The notes under the pieces were generated by a model. It saw nothing but the letters and a program-made list of their open reading frames with translations, was not told the DNA's origin and made no database searches. The position numbers and the translations under genes were made by a program. Shown here one piece after another: positions 1 through 8,333 of a stretch of 64,000 bases of DNA. The DNA lies in contig NZ_MDGQ01000005.1 in the NCBI RefSeq assembly GCF_001747105.1, positions 1,984,001 to 2,048,000 on the forward strand, written 5' to 3'. Every line of letters begins with the position of its first letter. The stretch's first letter is position 1. This stretch comes from Roseivirga misakiensis. Its GTDB lineage: Bacteria; Bacteroidota; Bacteroidia; Cytophagales; Cyclobacteriaceae.

Positions 1-815
1 ACCACCAAATAGTGGCTTCTTTTTAGGCCATTCTTGCCGATCTTTTTGAAGACAAGTTCATCTGATAATTTATAGGATTTCAAGCTCCATTTCGGTAAGC
101 AAACCACGCCCATATTAGCGACCACCATTTCTAATGAAACTTCAGTAAAAGGAATCGCAGTGACTTTTCTAGGGATAATTTTATTGGGCTTAAGAAAGTG
201 CTCATAGACTGAGACACTTTCTAACGGAAATGAATTGATAATCAAGTTTAAATCAGCAAAATGACTAACATCCAAAAATTCTAAATCACTGAATTTATGT
301 TCCTGATGCATAATCACAAAAATCTCGTCTTCTAACACCTTTTTAGTGAAAAGTGCATCCGACACAGGTGCCGAAGTCACAATAGCAACATCCACTTCAT
401 TTGAAAGCAATTGAGAAACCGTGCTTTGGGAACCATCCAGGCTCAAATCGATTTCAATTTCAGGATAAAGGACAGCCATTTTCTGAACGAATGCTGGCAG
501 TCCATGAAAAAATGATTGGCACTCGGCACTTAAACGAATACTTCCTTTCGATCCTTCTTTGATTTGTTCTATACTACTAAAACCAAGCTCAATTCTCTCG
601 AAAAGTTCGTTGGCCAGTTTATGCAACTCAGCCCCTTCTTTGGTCAGGTTCCAATTATTTCTAGTTCTGTGAAACACCTTAAAACCAAGCCGTTCCTCTA
701 GCTCCCGAAGCTGATGGCTTAGGGCAGACTGAGTAAGAAATAATTTGTCGGAGGAATTGGCAATATTACCCTCTTCTGCTATGGTTTTAATCAATCGAAA
801 GTACTTCAGTTCCAT
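1..815 (-). CDS. LysR family transcriptional regulator, MetR-like (3' end outside window)
   Basis: A LysR-type DNA-binding regulator. The start codon is at 815 and 271 codons are visible before the window edge, so only the C-terminal tail is missing. The winged helix-turn-helix (about residues 1-60) contains TQSALSHQLRELEERLGF, the form seen in MetR. The effector domain also reads like MetR: AECQSF near residue 98 matches the MetR IECHS segment, and VVANMGVVCLPKW near residue 230 matches its VAARMGIAALPHW. MetR proteins sense homocysteine and control methionine genes, so that role is inferred here. A TGAA-N5-TTCA site lies 37 bp upstream of the start, between this gene and the divergent 50-aa ORF and racemase. 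It could be another LysR subgroup, because its target genes are not visible. Confidence 0.85.
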   Translation of the reverse strand, partial: MELKYFRLIKTIAEEGNIANSSDKLFLTQSALSHQLRELEERLGFKVFHRTRNNWNLTKEGAELHKLANELFERIELGFSSIEQIKEGSKGSIRLSAECQSFFHGLPAFVQKMAVLYPEIEIDLSLDGSQSTVSQLLSNEVDVAIVTSAPVSDALFTKKVLEDEIFVIMHQEHKFSDLEFLDVSHFADLNLIINSFPLESVSVYEHFLKPNKIIPRKVTAIPFTEVSLEMVVANMGVVCLPKWSLKSYKLSDELVFKKIGKNGLKRSHYLV

Positions 816-850
816 AAGTTCAATTTACTGTAGATTATAATCGCATGTAG

Positions 851-865
851 TTGAAAATAATTCAA
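851..865. promoter_or_regulatory. Candidate MetR-type operator TTGAA-N5-TTCAA
   Basis: A perfect inverted repeat, TTGAA-AATAA-TTCAA, lies in the divergent gap between the LysR gene (start 815) and the plus-strand ORFs. Its core TGAA-N5-TTCA is the known MetR recognition consensus. That fits the MetR-like sequence of the adjacent regulator and suggests autoregulation, control of the divergent genes, or both. Confidence 0.5.
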
Positions 866-936
866 TGATCATGTCAAAAGCGCTCAAATTAGCCACATAG
901 ACCTATGAACGGTTAAGACTAAGTTTGTTCAAAAGA

Positions 937-1089
937 ATGGATATGAATGCTGAAACGACCTGTATTGATTGCTGTGAGGCAATAGAATTGGACAGAAACA
1001 AAACCGAATGGATGCACTTAAGCCGCTTACTGGAACTCCTCTTTAGGATTAAAATTGTTGGTGCCGAAGATATGTCCAAAATAAAGTAA
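937..1089 (+). CDS. Hypothetical 50-aa cysteine-containing small protein
   Basis: A short ORF that ends 6 bp before the racemase start and so could be translated with it. It encodes 50 residues with a cysteine cluster near the N-terminus (TTCIDCCEAIE, residues 7-17) followed by an amphipathic helical stretch (WMHLSRLLELLFRIK). It has no signal peptide and no family I recognise. It sits just downstream of the MetR-type operator. The cysteines could bind a metal or take part in redox chemistry, but that is a guess. It may also be a chance reading frame. Confidence 0.35.
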   Translation: MDMNAETTCIDCCEAIELDRNKTEWMHLSRLLELLFRIKIVGAEDMSKIK

Positions 1090-1095
1090 GGTATT

Positions 1096-1788
1096 ATGAA
1101 AACGATCGGTATGATTGGAGGAATGAGCTGGGAATCCTCGAAAATGTACTACCAGTATGCCAATGAATATGTAAAAGAAAATCTGGGTGGTTCACATTCC
1201 TGTAAATGTGTTTTGGTCTCAGTAGATTTTGCTGAAATTGAGCGATACACTTTTGCGGGTCAGTGGAATAAAATTGGAGAAATGATGGCAACGTGCACCC
1301 GGCAATTAGAAGCTGCTGGTGCTGATATCATAATACTTTGTACCAATACCATTCACCTCGTAAGCGATTATATTGAAAGCAGTACACAACTACCATTCCT
1401 CCACATTGCCGCCGCCACAGGGCAATCAATAAGGTCAAGAGAACTACAAAAAGTGGGTCTCATAGGAACTAAATTCACCATGGAAAAAGATTTCTATACC
1501 ACTATCCTAACTAAGGACTTTGGATTGGATGTAATCGTCCCAGGTGCCGATGATCGCGAGATAATCCATGATATTATATATCAAGAACTTGTCAAAGGAA
1601 AGTTTACGGGTTCAGCCAGAAATAAGTGTACCAAGATCATTGAAAAGCTTGCTGCTCAAGGCGCTGAGGGAATAATTATGGGTTGTACTGAACTACCGAT
1701 TCTTATTCCCGAAAAACACCTCAATATTCACGCAATTGACACGACCAAAGTGCACATCCAAAAGGCACTCGATTGGGCGATCAGCTAG
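1096..1788 (+). CDS. Aspartate/glutamate racemase family protein
   Basis: A cytosolic cofactor-independent amino-acid racemase of the Asp/Glu/hydantoin racemase superfamily, 230 aa (normal length). The N-terminus GMIGGMSWESSKMYY is typical of the aspartate racemase branch. The two catalytic cysteines are visible: Cys82 in LCTNT and Cys197 in MGCTEL. The likely reaction is interconversion of L- and D-aspartate or a related amino acid. The substrate cannot be read from the sequence, and some members with this signature act on other amino acids. It follows a 50-aa ORF by 6 bp. Its stop codon abuts the stop of the convergent permease gene with no intervening base. Confidence 0.88.
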   Translation: MKTIGMIGGMSWESSKMYYQYANEYVKENLGGSHSCKCVLVSVDFAEIERYTFAGQWNKIGEMMATCTRQLEAAGADIIILCTNTIHLVSDYIESSTQLPFLHIAAATGQSIRSRELQKVGLIGTKFTMEKDFYTTILTKDFGLDVIVPGADDREIIHDIIYQELVKGKFTGSARNKCTKIIEKLAAQGAEGIIMGCTELPILIPEKHLNIHAIDTTKVHIQKALDWAIS

Positions 1789-4434
1789 CTATTCTTCCTT
1801 TATTACATCCACAGGATTCATAAAGGCCACTTTTAAAACCTGAAAGCCCATAATTCCTAGAGATAGGACAATGATACCTATAAGGATTAATCCTGTTTCC
1901 AATAGACTTGGAAATACTCTGTACTCAAATCCATTTAACCATTGATTTGAAATAACCTGATTCACAGGAATCGCGATCACCTCTGCCACTAATATCAAAA
2001 TCAATATCTGCTTGTAAAAGAGTACGACCACACTTGTTACCGAGGCCCCTAGCACTTTTCTAACACCTACCTCGGCTTCTCGTTTACTAATTGCAAAGCT
2101 GAGCAGGCCAATGAACCCTAGAATAGAGATGACGATGGTCAAAACAGACAAGTAAGCCATTGCTTTTGATAACCTGTTTTCATCGCTATACTGCCTTTCC
2201 AATTGCACCGAAAGGTAATCGTAAGAAACTGGTAATTTTGGTGATAAATCGTTGATCACCTCCTCTATTTGCGTCACCGCCATGCGATGATCTCCACCAG
2301 AAAGCCTGACCATTAAATGCTCACCAAAATCTTTATTATAAAATACGCTAATAGGCTGAATAGCAGAATGCAGTGACCCAATATTAAAGTCCTTAAATAC
2401 GCCAATGAGCGTCATGTAAATTGGATTACCCTCCTCATCACTCTGGAAATACATCTTCTTTCCAACGGCATCATCACCCCAACCAAATTTTGCTTTAGCG
2501 GACTCGTTAATCATAAAAGCAAATCGTGCGTCTTCGTCAGAACCTTTAATAAACGATCTACCTTCTAAAATTTGTAAACCGATCGTCTGGGCAAAGTCAT
2601 GATCTACACGCATAAACTGTGACCCGACGGCATTATAAGTACCATTATCCTCTACGTTCAAGATGGTATGGTTCAGATTAAGCCCAGGTCTATCGGAGGC
2701 AAAAGAAGCATCTCTCACGCCAGCGACTACTTTGACTCGTTCTTTTATAAACTCACTATTGGCAGACAACACTGAATCTTCCAGTTGAAAAACGATCACA
2801 TTGTCCTTTTCAAAACCTAAATCGACATTAGACAGATAATCCAATTGATTCTTGACCACAAAAGTGAAGAGGATCACAATGGTAGAAATCGTAAATTGAA
2901 GTACTACTAGCCCTTGTTGCAAACGACCGCTCTCTTTAGTGCTCCTATGTCGTCCTTTTAAGCCTTCAACCAACCGAATGCCCGAAAGTATTATGGATGG
3001 ATAAATACTAATCAAAAGCCCAAGCGACAAGGCCGCCACAGCAAATAATAGCAGATTTTCAATTGCAAAAGGCAGTAGATCCACTCCCGCTACGGCACGA
3101 AACTCAGAATAAACAAGCTTTACGATCAACAATGAAAACATAAATGCCAGTGCAGTGAATAATAGTGTCTCAATCAAGAATTGACCAGAAATATTGAAGC
3201 GTGACGCACCAATTACTTTTCTAACAGATATTTCTTTACGCCTAAGGGAGTTTCGGGCCAAAGAAAGGTTCAGATAGTTTACTAAAGCAATCAGAATTAG
3301 GAAAATCCCAATGGCCAAAAGGACGTACACGCTTACTTCATCACCATTTTTGTTGGCTTCCCAAGTCAGGTGCGATTTAAGGTGAATATCTTCAATATTC
3401 TGAACGATCAAATCTGCCGAACCATTAATTCTATCGTAGGTTTCCTTCATATGAGCATCAAATAAGTCGGGAAACTTCTCAATTAAATTTTGTGCTTGAT
3501 AAGCCTCTTTCAACTTCACATACGAGTAGGTATGCGCACCATACCAGCGCGTATTTACCTCTTCATCAAAGTAGCCATTCCAAGAGAGTAGCACCTCAAA
3601 AGGTAGGTGTGTATTAGATGGGACATCTTCGAAAACACCCGTTATTTCAAATTTATTTCCCCCATCCAATGACTCTAAGGTCTGTCCGATAGGATCAGAC
3701 TTCCCAAAAATCATTTCAGCAAAAGATTGAGATATTGCTGCTGTACTAGGCCTATTCAACACATTGTCGATATCCCCAGAAACTAACTTAGTATCGAACA
3801 CCTTGAAAAAAGTGGAATCAACGATGAAGGCGTCACCGGAGGTATATATCATATTGTTATACTCGAAACTCCCTTTATGAGTCTCCATACCATTTAAGCC
3901 AGCCGCTCGAGTGAAATATTGTACCTCTGGAAACTCTTGAAGAAGCGTCGGTGCTAAAGGCCTCGGCACATTCACATAAGTATCTTCCTTACCTCCGATA
4001 TTATTGTGAATCCCCAGCCTTTTTACGAGATGTTTGTCTTTTCTAAAATCCTCGAAAGAGAATTCATAATTGACTAATAATAACACCAAGAAACTAAATG
4101 CCAGACCAACTGATATTCCGAACAAATTAATCCCTGTGTAAAACCTATCCTTCCATAGATTCCTTGCCCCTACTTTTAAATAATTTCTGACCATTCCAAT
4201 GTTGTTGTTTATGTATAAACCTTTTGTAAAACCAATAATACTGGGCCTAAAAAGCGTGACCACATCAATGAGAAATCTCCAATTCGCATAGCCTTTTCCT
4301 CTTTTAGCTATCCGTTCACGATAAAGCTCTATCAGGTCTCCTTCTACAAATCGTTGGAGCTCTTGAGAACAGAACCATCTAAAGATTTTCATGATGAGCC
4401 ATGGCGGCCTATTGTCTTGAGTATTTGTACTCAT
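1789..4434 (-). CDS. MacB/FtsX-type ABC transporter permease with N-terminal permease-prefix domain
   Basis: An inner-membrane permease of the MacB/FtsX superfamily, 881 aa. Residues about 10-75 form a permease-prefix domain (FRWFCSQELQRFVEGDLIELY). A first transmembrane helix (about 100-122) precedes a periplasmic MacB core domain. A three-helix FtsX domain follows (about 370-480), then a second periplasmic domain and a final FtsX domain (about 760-870), including EVGVRKVLGAS. Such duplicated permeases work with an ATPase of the MacB/LolD type, and no ATPase gene is adjacent. Its start overlaps the stop of the PadR gene by 4 bp (ATGA), so the two are co-transcribed and coupled. PadR control of an export or stress permease is inferred. 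The exported substrate is unknown. Confidence 0.88.
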   Translation of the reverse strand: MSTNTQDNRPPWLIMKIFRWFCSQELQRFVEGDLIELYRERIAKRGKGYANWRFLIDVVTLFRPSIIGFTKGLYINNNIGMVRNYLKVGARNLWKDRFYTGINLFGISVGLAFSFLVLLLVNYEFSFEDFRKDKHLVKRLGIHNNIGGKEDTYVNVPRPLAPTLLQEFPEVQYFTRAAGLNGMETHKGSFEYNNMIYTSGDAFIVDSTFFKVFDTKLVSGDIDNVLNRPSTAAISQSFAEMIFGKSDPIGQTLESLDGGNKFEITGVFEDVPSNTHLPFEVLLSWNGYFDEEVNTRWYGAHTYSYVKLKEAYQAQNLIEKFPDLFDAHMKETYDRINGSADLIVQNIEDIHLKSHLTWEANKNGDEVSVYVLLAIGIFLILIALVNYLNLSLARNSLRRKEISVRKVIGASRFNISGQFLIETLLFTALAFMFSLLIVKLVYSEFRAVAGVDLLPFAIENLLLFAVAALSLGLLISIYPSIILSGIRLVEGLKGRHRSTKESGRLQQGLVVLQFTISTIVILFTFVVKNQLDYLSNVDLGFEKDNVIVFQLEDSVLSANSEFIKERVKVVAGVRDASFASDRPGLNLNHTILNVEDNGTYNAVGSQFMRVDHDFAQTIGLQILEGRSFIKGSDEDARFAFMINESAKAKFGWGDDAVGKKMYFQSDEEGNPIYMTLIGVFKDFNIGSLHSAIQPISVFYNKDFGEHLMVRLSGGDHRMAVTQIEEVINDLSPKLPVSYDYLSVQLERQYSDENRLSKAMAYLSVLTIVISILGFIGLLSFAISKREAEVGVRKVLGASVTSVVVLFYKQILILILVAEVIAIPVNQVISNQWLNGFEYRVFPSLLETGLILIGIIVLSLGIMGFQVLKVAFMNPVDVIKEE

Positions 4435-4775
4435 GAAAAAATCAACTTCAAATCGAAGGCAATACCAGGTATGTCATTCCACATATTATTTCGCATGTCG
4501 CGTGCTGTTTCTAAGGCCTTTTTACCCTCCATAGTGATTGAGAAGTATTTCTTTGGCCTTCCTGCTCTTTCTGCGGTGCCCTCACCTTCCCTAGATCTTA
4601 AGAAACCTTTCTCCTCAAGTCTTTTTAAGGCTGATTGCAATGCCCCAACACTCACGCCTCTTCCCGTTCGTTTTTCAATCTCCGTTTTGATTGAAACGCC
4701 GTAAGCACTTTCACATAAAATACCTACAGCCAACATGACCACTTCTTCAAATTCACCTAGCTGAGTTCTGCGCAT
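4431..4775 (-). CDS. PadR family transcriptional regulator
   Basis: A 114-aa winged-helix repressor of the PadR family, the usual length for the short class. The N-terminus LGEFEEVVMLAVGIL leads into the helix-turn-helix. The wing region has the typical VSVGALQSALKRLEEKGFL, and RPKKYFSIT supplies the basic wing residues. The stop codon overlaps the permease start (ATGA), which marks this pair as a coupled regulator-permease unit. Two exact 18-bp direct repeats just upstream are candidate operators, so autorepression is likely. The ligand is unknown. Confidence 0.9.
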   Translation of the reverse strand: MRRTQLGEFEEVVMLAVGILCESAYGVSIKTEIEKRTGRGVSVGALQSALKRLEEKGFLRSREGEGTAERAGRPKKYFSITMEGKKALETARDMRNNMWNDIPGIAFDLKLIFS

Positions 4776-4783
4776 AATAATAT

Positions 4784-4845
4784 TTTCCTAATTGTAGTAT
4801 TTACAAAGCAAATACATTATATAATAATTTCCTAATTGTAGTATT
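4784..4845 (-). promoter_or_regulatory. Two 18-bp direct repeats upstream of padR (candidate operators)
   Basis: The 18-mer TTTCCTAATTGTAGTATT (plus strand) occurs exactly at 4784-4801 and again at 4828-4845, a 44-bp (about four helical turns) spacing. The first copy ends 8 bp before the padR start codon. The AT-rich sequence between them probably holds the promoter. The same helical face and the exact repetition argue for a regulator-binding pair. PadR itself is the obvious candidate, by inference. Confidence 0.5.
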
Positions 4846-4938
4846 ATTATTTACTAAGCTCTCATTTACGCGTCCTTTCTAAAAAGTGTATGACTTTATG
4901 AAAACTTTTGATGAATTTGAGTTTAGAAATGCTTGCTT

Positions 4939-5961
4939 ATGATTAATGTGCTACGGAAAATTCGCCACAATCTTTTATCCAAGAACAGTTTTCTGAAGTA
5001 CCTCCTTTACTTAACTGGCGAAATCGTTTTGGTAATCGTCGGTATTCTCATCGCCCTAAATATTAACAACCGCAACGAAGAGCGAAAGAACGAGGAAAAA
5101 GTAAAGGCTACTCTCCTACAAATTCAACAGGAATTAGAAATTGACATTAACAAGGCCACAGAACTCATTGAGTACTATCGTGTCAAAGACTCGTTGATTT
5201 CTTTAGTTCTCGGCGAGAAACTCACTCTTGCCGACTATCAAGCACCCGTAAATTCTGGTTTATTTTCCGTGATTACTAATGTAGTAGATCTAGTGACCAC
5301 CAATAATGCCTATAACAGTTTGATGAGGAACATTGATAATATTCCAGTCAGATTTACACCTTTGATTGCTGATCTCAACCAAGTTTATATCGACGATAAG
5401 ACACAAGTGGACTATTATAACAATAGCATTTCAGAACTAGCCAATAAGGTCTTAGATAAATGGTCAGCTGAATATGAATGGTATTCACAACTTTTCACTG
5501 GAATTACGAGCGATGCGCCAATCCAGTACTTCCTAAACAGTCCTTTTTATAAAAATGAAGTGGTCACATACAACGTCATTTCTATGCAGAACCACCTACA
5601 ATTCATTAAAGAATACCGTAACGATGCTATTAAGAGTTATCTGAAAATTGCGGCTCTGGTAAATCCCACTGAGCCTATCGAAAAGTCTTTTGTCGTTCCA
5701 AGGTACATGTATCAGAATATTACAGGAACCTATGAAATCAGAGAAGGATTAAACTTAGAATTGGCTTTCGATGAAGGCCATTTAATGGCGCGACAAACTG
5801 GCCAAGCGGAGCCATTCGAGCTTTTCCCACTAACTCATCTTCGGTTTTATGCGGTAAATGGAAAAGCAATCATCAATTTTAAGAAAGATACAAATCGGGC
5901 CTATACCGGATTTTCAGTGTACCAAAATAACGCGTACCTGACCGGGAAAAAGATCCAATAA
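4939..5961 (+). CDS. DUF6090 family membrane protein
   Basis: A 340-aa protein with the hallmark N-terminus of the Bacteroidota DUF6090 family: a basic stretch (FRKIRHN-like), then one membrane helix at about residues 20-42 with GEIVLVIVGILIALNINN. The rest is soluble and rich in helices, and the C-terminal third (about 250-340) has short beta-strand-like segments. Start: the ATG at 4939 gives the family-typical MINVLRKIRHN; a TTG two codons upstream is possible but less likely. The family has no known function; members are anchored in the inner membrane. A hairpin terminator begins right at the stop codon. Confidence 0.85.
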   Translation: MINVLRKIRHNLLSKNSFLKYLLYLTGEIVLVIVGILIALNINNRNEERKNEEKVKATLLQIQQELEIDINKATELIEYYRVKDSLISLVLGEKLTLADYQAPVNSGLFSVITNVVDLVTTNNAYNSLMRNIDNIPVRFTPLIADLNQVYIDDKTQVDYYNNSISELANKVLDKWSAEYEWYSQLFTGITSDAPIQYFLNSPFYKNEVVTYNVISMQNHLQFIKEYRNDAIKSYLKIAALVNPTEPIEKSFVVPRYMYQNITGTYEIREGLNLELAFDEGHLMARQTGQAEPFELFPLTHLRFYAVNGKAIINFKKDTNRAYTGFSVYQNNAYLTGKKIQ

Positions 5962-5991
5962 AAAAGGTGCTACCAATGGCAGCACCTTTTT
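5961..5991. terminator. Bidirectional intrinsic terminator
   Basis: A perfect 10-bp stem, AAAAGGTGCT (5962-5971) with AGCACCTTTT (5981-5990), has a 9-nt loop. It has A residues before it and T residues after it, so it works in both directions. It separates the convergent DUF6090 gene and S9 peptidase gene. Confidence 0.85.
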
Positions 5992-6010
5992 ACTATCAAT
6001 TCATTGAACG

Positions 6011-8107
6011 CTATCTTTTGATCTGCATAGCCATGCCATTGGACATCACTAGGTGTTCTATAAAGAACTCCATCATTCTGTCAGTGGAAACCGCAGTGTG
6101 CCCCCTGTCTGGCCCAACTTGAACTTCAAAACTTTTGCCAGCATCCTGTAATGCTTTAATCAATTGAAGTGAGTTAGACGGGTGCACATTGTTATCGGCA
6201 GTACCGTAATAAATCATTATCTCTCCCTCTAGGTTTTTCGCATAGTTCATCAAGTTGAAAGCATCATATCCAGCCTTATTATTTTCAAGCGTGTTCATAT
6301 ATCTTTCAGTGTAGATGTTGTCATAATTGATCCAGTCAGTAACCGCTGAATTCGCCACTGCTGCATGATATACATCCGGGAACCTTAATAAACTCATAGC
6401 AGCGGTTGTACCACCGTAAGAAGTTCCATAAACTCCGACTCTTTCTTTGTCGAAATATGGTCTATCATAAAGCGATTTAATGCCTTCAGCGAAGTCGTCC
6501 TGCTCTACAATTCCAAGGTTGCCATATAGCTGATCCAGCAGTCGCTTTCCGCGTCCTCTTACATTTCGACCATCAATATCTACAATTAAGAACCCGTATT
6601 CTGTCAATGGATTTGGGAAAGTAAATGACTCTCTGAATTCGTTTGTTGCAGGTCCGCCATAGTTCGCTAAAATCAATGGATACTTCTTATTCGGGTCGAA
6701 ATTCGAAGGGAAATGAAGTAAACCGTGGAGTTCGGTGACACCATCGGCAGAAGTAAATGTAAATGCCTCGACAGTCTTAAGGCCGAGCTCTTCCCATTTA
6801 GAAATATCACTCTTTGCCAACTCCGCAACTACTTTACCTTTTGCAGAAACAAGGTTAGTAAAAGGAGGCGTATTATGCGTTTGAGCAATATCAATAAAGT
6901 GCTTTCCATCAGGTGCTACTGTAACGCTATGGTTAAACGCAAGGTCTGTCATGCGCACATCCTTGGTACCGTCCATTTTGACTCTATGCAACTGCATTTT
7001 CATGTGATTTTCACCACTTCGTGCCATGTAATACATGTACCCTGCCTTTTCATCCACACGGATAATATTGCTTACTTCAAACTCATGTTGCGTTAGCGTA
7101 TTTACAAGTGTTCCATCAAAATTGTAGAGATAATAATTGTTGAAACCAGTACGCTCAGATGCCCAAACAAAGTGTTCGCCATCTTCTAAAACGCGCATTT
7201 CTGGCGTATTCTTAGTAAAACTTGGCAACCATTCTTCGCGAACAACAACTCTTGATTTCCCTGTCAATGGATCAGCAGCTCGATATTCCATGATATCCTG
7301 CTTACGGTTGGTACTGTGGTATAAAAGCTCTTTACCATCTGGTGTCCAGCTTACTCCATATAAATAAGTTCCTAAAGCACCGTCATTAAATGGTTTCCCA
7401 TCGCGGGTATCAAATTCCGTGATTTTCTTAGTGTCAAGATCGTAAACCATAAGGTCCACTGGAAGGTTAGGCTCTCCAACTTTCGGATAAGACATGATTT
7501 CAAGTGAATCATACAAGGCTAGTTGATCTAAAAGCACATAGTACCTTTTTGCACCTTCTTCTTTGAATCGGTAAAAAGCAATCTTTTTGCTATCTGGTGA
7601 CCACCACATCGCTGTATTTTGGCCTAATTCTTCGCCATATACCCAAGTAGCAATACCATACTTTACTAGATTGTCCATATTACCATCTGTAGTGATGGCC
7701 ATTACACCAGATCCATCAGGGTTACTGATGTACATGTTACGATCTCTTGTGAATGCCTTTAGTTTACCATCAGGAGAGTCTGCCGAAGCATATTGCCTAC
7801 CTCTAGCAGGTCTATTGAATCTTCTTCTCTGTGGTGGCGGGGGCGGATTTGTCACTTCCGTCATTTTCTTCTTTCTGACATCGTAAGACCACAGCTTGCC
7901 ATCTTTCATATATTCAAATGACTTACTGTCATCTGCCCATCTAGCTGAAATAATCCCTGGTTTTACTGACCGTCTGATCTGTGGTGCCATTTTACGATAT
8001 TGATCATATCCTGGCATATTTTTTAACTTATCCTGTGCTTGAGTCTGAAAACCCACAAGACAGAAGAAAGCTGCTAACACGAGGGTTAACGAAGATTTAC
8101 TTTTCAT
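6011..8107 (-). CDS. S9 family peptidase, dipeptidyl peptidase IV-like
   Basis: A secreted serine peptidase of the prolyl oligopeptidase/DPP IV family, 698 aa. The start at 8107 gives a clean signal peptide (MKSKSSLTLVLAAFF, cleaved after FQTQA). An in-frame ATG nine codons upstream (8134) is possible but would put polar residues before the signal. The N-terminal two thirds form a DPP IV beta-propeller. The C-terminal alpha/beta-hydrolase domain holds the triad: Ser563 in GTSYGG, Asp in YGTADNNVHPSNS and His in DRGHTAV. A proline-rich patch (NPPPPPQRRR) lies near residue 85. It probably acts in the periplasm or outside the cell on peptides ending in X-Pro or X-Ala. It is a single-gene unit. 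Confidence 0.92.
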   Translation of the reverse strand: MKSKSSLTLVLAAFFCLVGFQTQAQDKLKNMPGYDQYRKMAPQIRRSVKPGIISARWADDSKSFEYMKDGKLWSYDVRKKKMTEVTNPPPPPQRRRFNRPARGRQYASADSPDGKLKAFTRDRNMYISNPDGSGVMAITTDGNMDNLVKYGIATWVYGEELGQNTAMWWSPDSKKIAFYRFKEEGAKRYYVLLDQLALYDSLEIMSYPKVGEPNLPVDLMVYDLDTKKITEFDTRDGKPFNDGALGTYLYGVSWTPDGKELLYHSTNRKQDIMEYRAADPLTGKSRVVVREEWLPSFTKNTPEMRVLEDGEHFVWASERTGFNNYYLYNFDGTLVNTLTQHEFEVSNIIRVDEKAGYMYYMARSGENHMKMQLHRVKMDGTKDVRMTDLAFNHSVTVAPDGKHFIDIAQTHNTPPFTNLVSAKGKVVAELAKSDISKWEELGLKTVEAFTFTSADGVTELHGLLHFPSNFDPNKKYPLILANYGGPATNEFRESFTFPNPLTEYGFLIVDIDGRNVRGRGKRLLDQLYGNLGIVEQDDFAEGIKSLYDRPYFDKERVGVYGTSYGGTTAAMSLLRFPDVYHAAVANSAVTDWINYDNIYTERYMNTLENNKAGYDAFNLMNYAKNLEGEIMIYYGTADNNVHPSNSLQLIKALQDAGKSFEVQVGPDRGHTAVSTDRMMEFFIEHLVMSNGMAMQIKR

Positions 8108-8147
8108 ATAATTTACTTTATAAAATTCCTTCATTCTTTAGAAGCCT

Positions 8148-8185
8148 AATACTACTACTTTCATGCCTAAAAAAGTAGTGGTATT
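8148..8185. other. Near-perfect 14-bp hairpin upstream of the S9 peptidase gene
   Basis: Arms 8148-8161 and 8172-8185 pair with one G-T type mismatch around a 10-nt loop. The hairpin lies about 40 bp upstream of the peptidase start on the minus strand. No T-run follows in either direction, so it looks more like a leader structure or operator than a terminator. Confidence 0.35.
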
Positions 8186-8333
8186 TGTTCGAATGGTGTT
8201 TTGAGTAGAGCGTAATGCGTACTGAGTATTGCGATAGACGATGTACGAAACCTCGACATTCAACATTCAACACTGACCTAACTGATTTCCTGGTTTCCAG
8301 TTTCCTGCTTACCTTAAAGCAACCATCAACCTT

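Noticed and set aside
8216-8290. Low-complexity stretch with CATTCAACATTCAACAC as a repeat array
   Set aside because: Only two imperfect units are present; I see no coding or structural signal in it.
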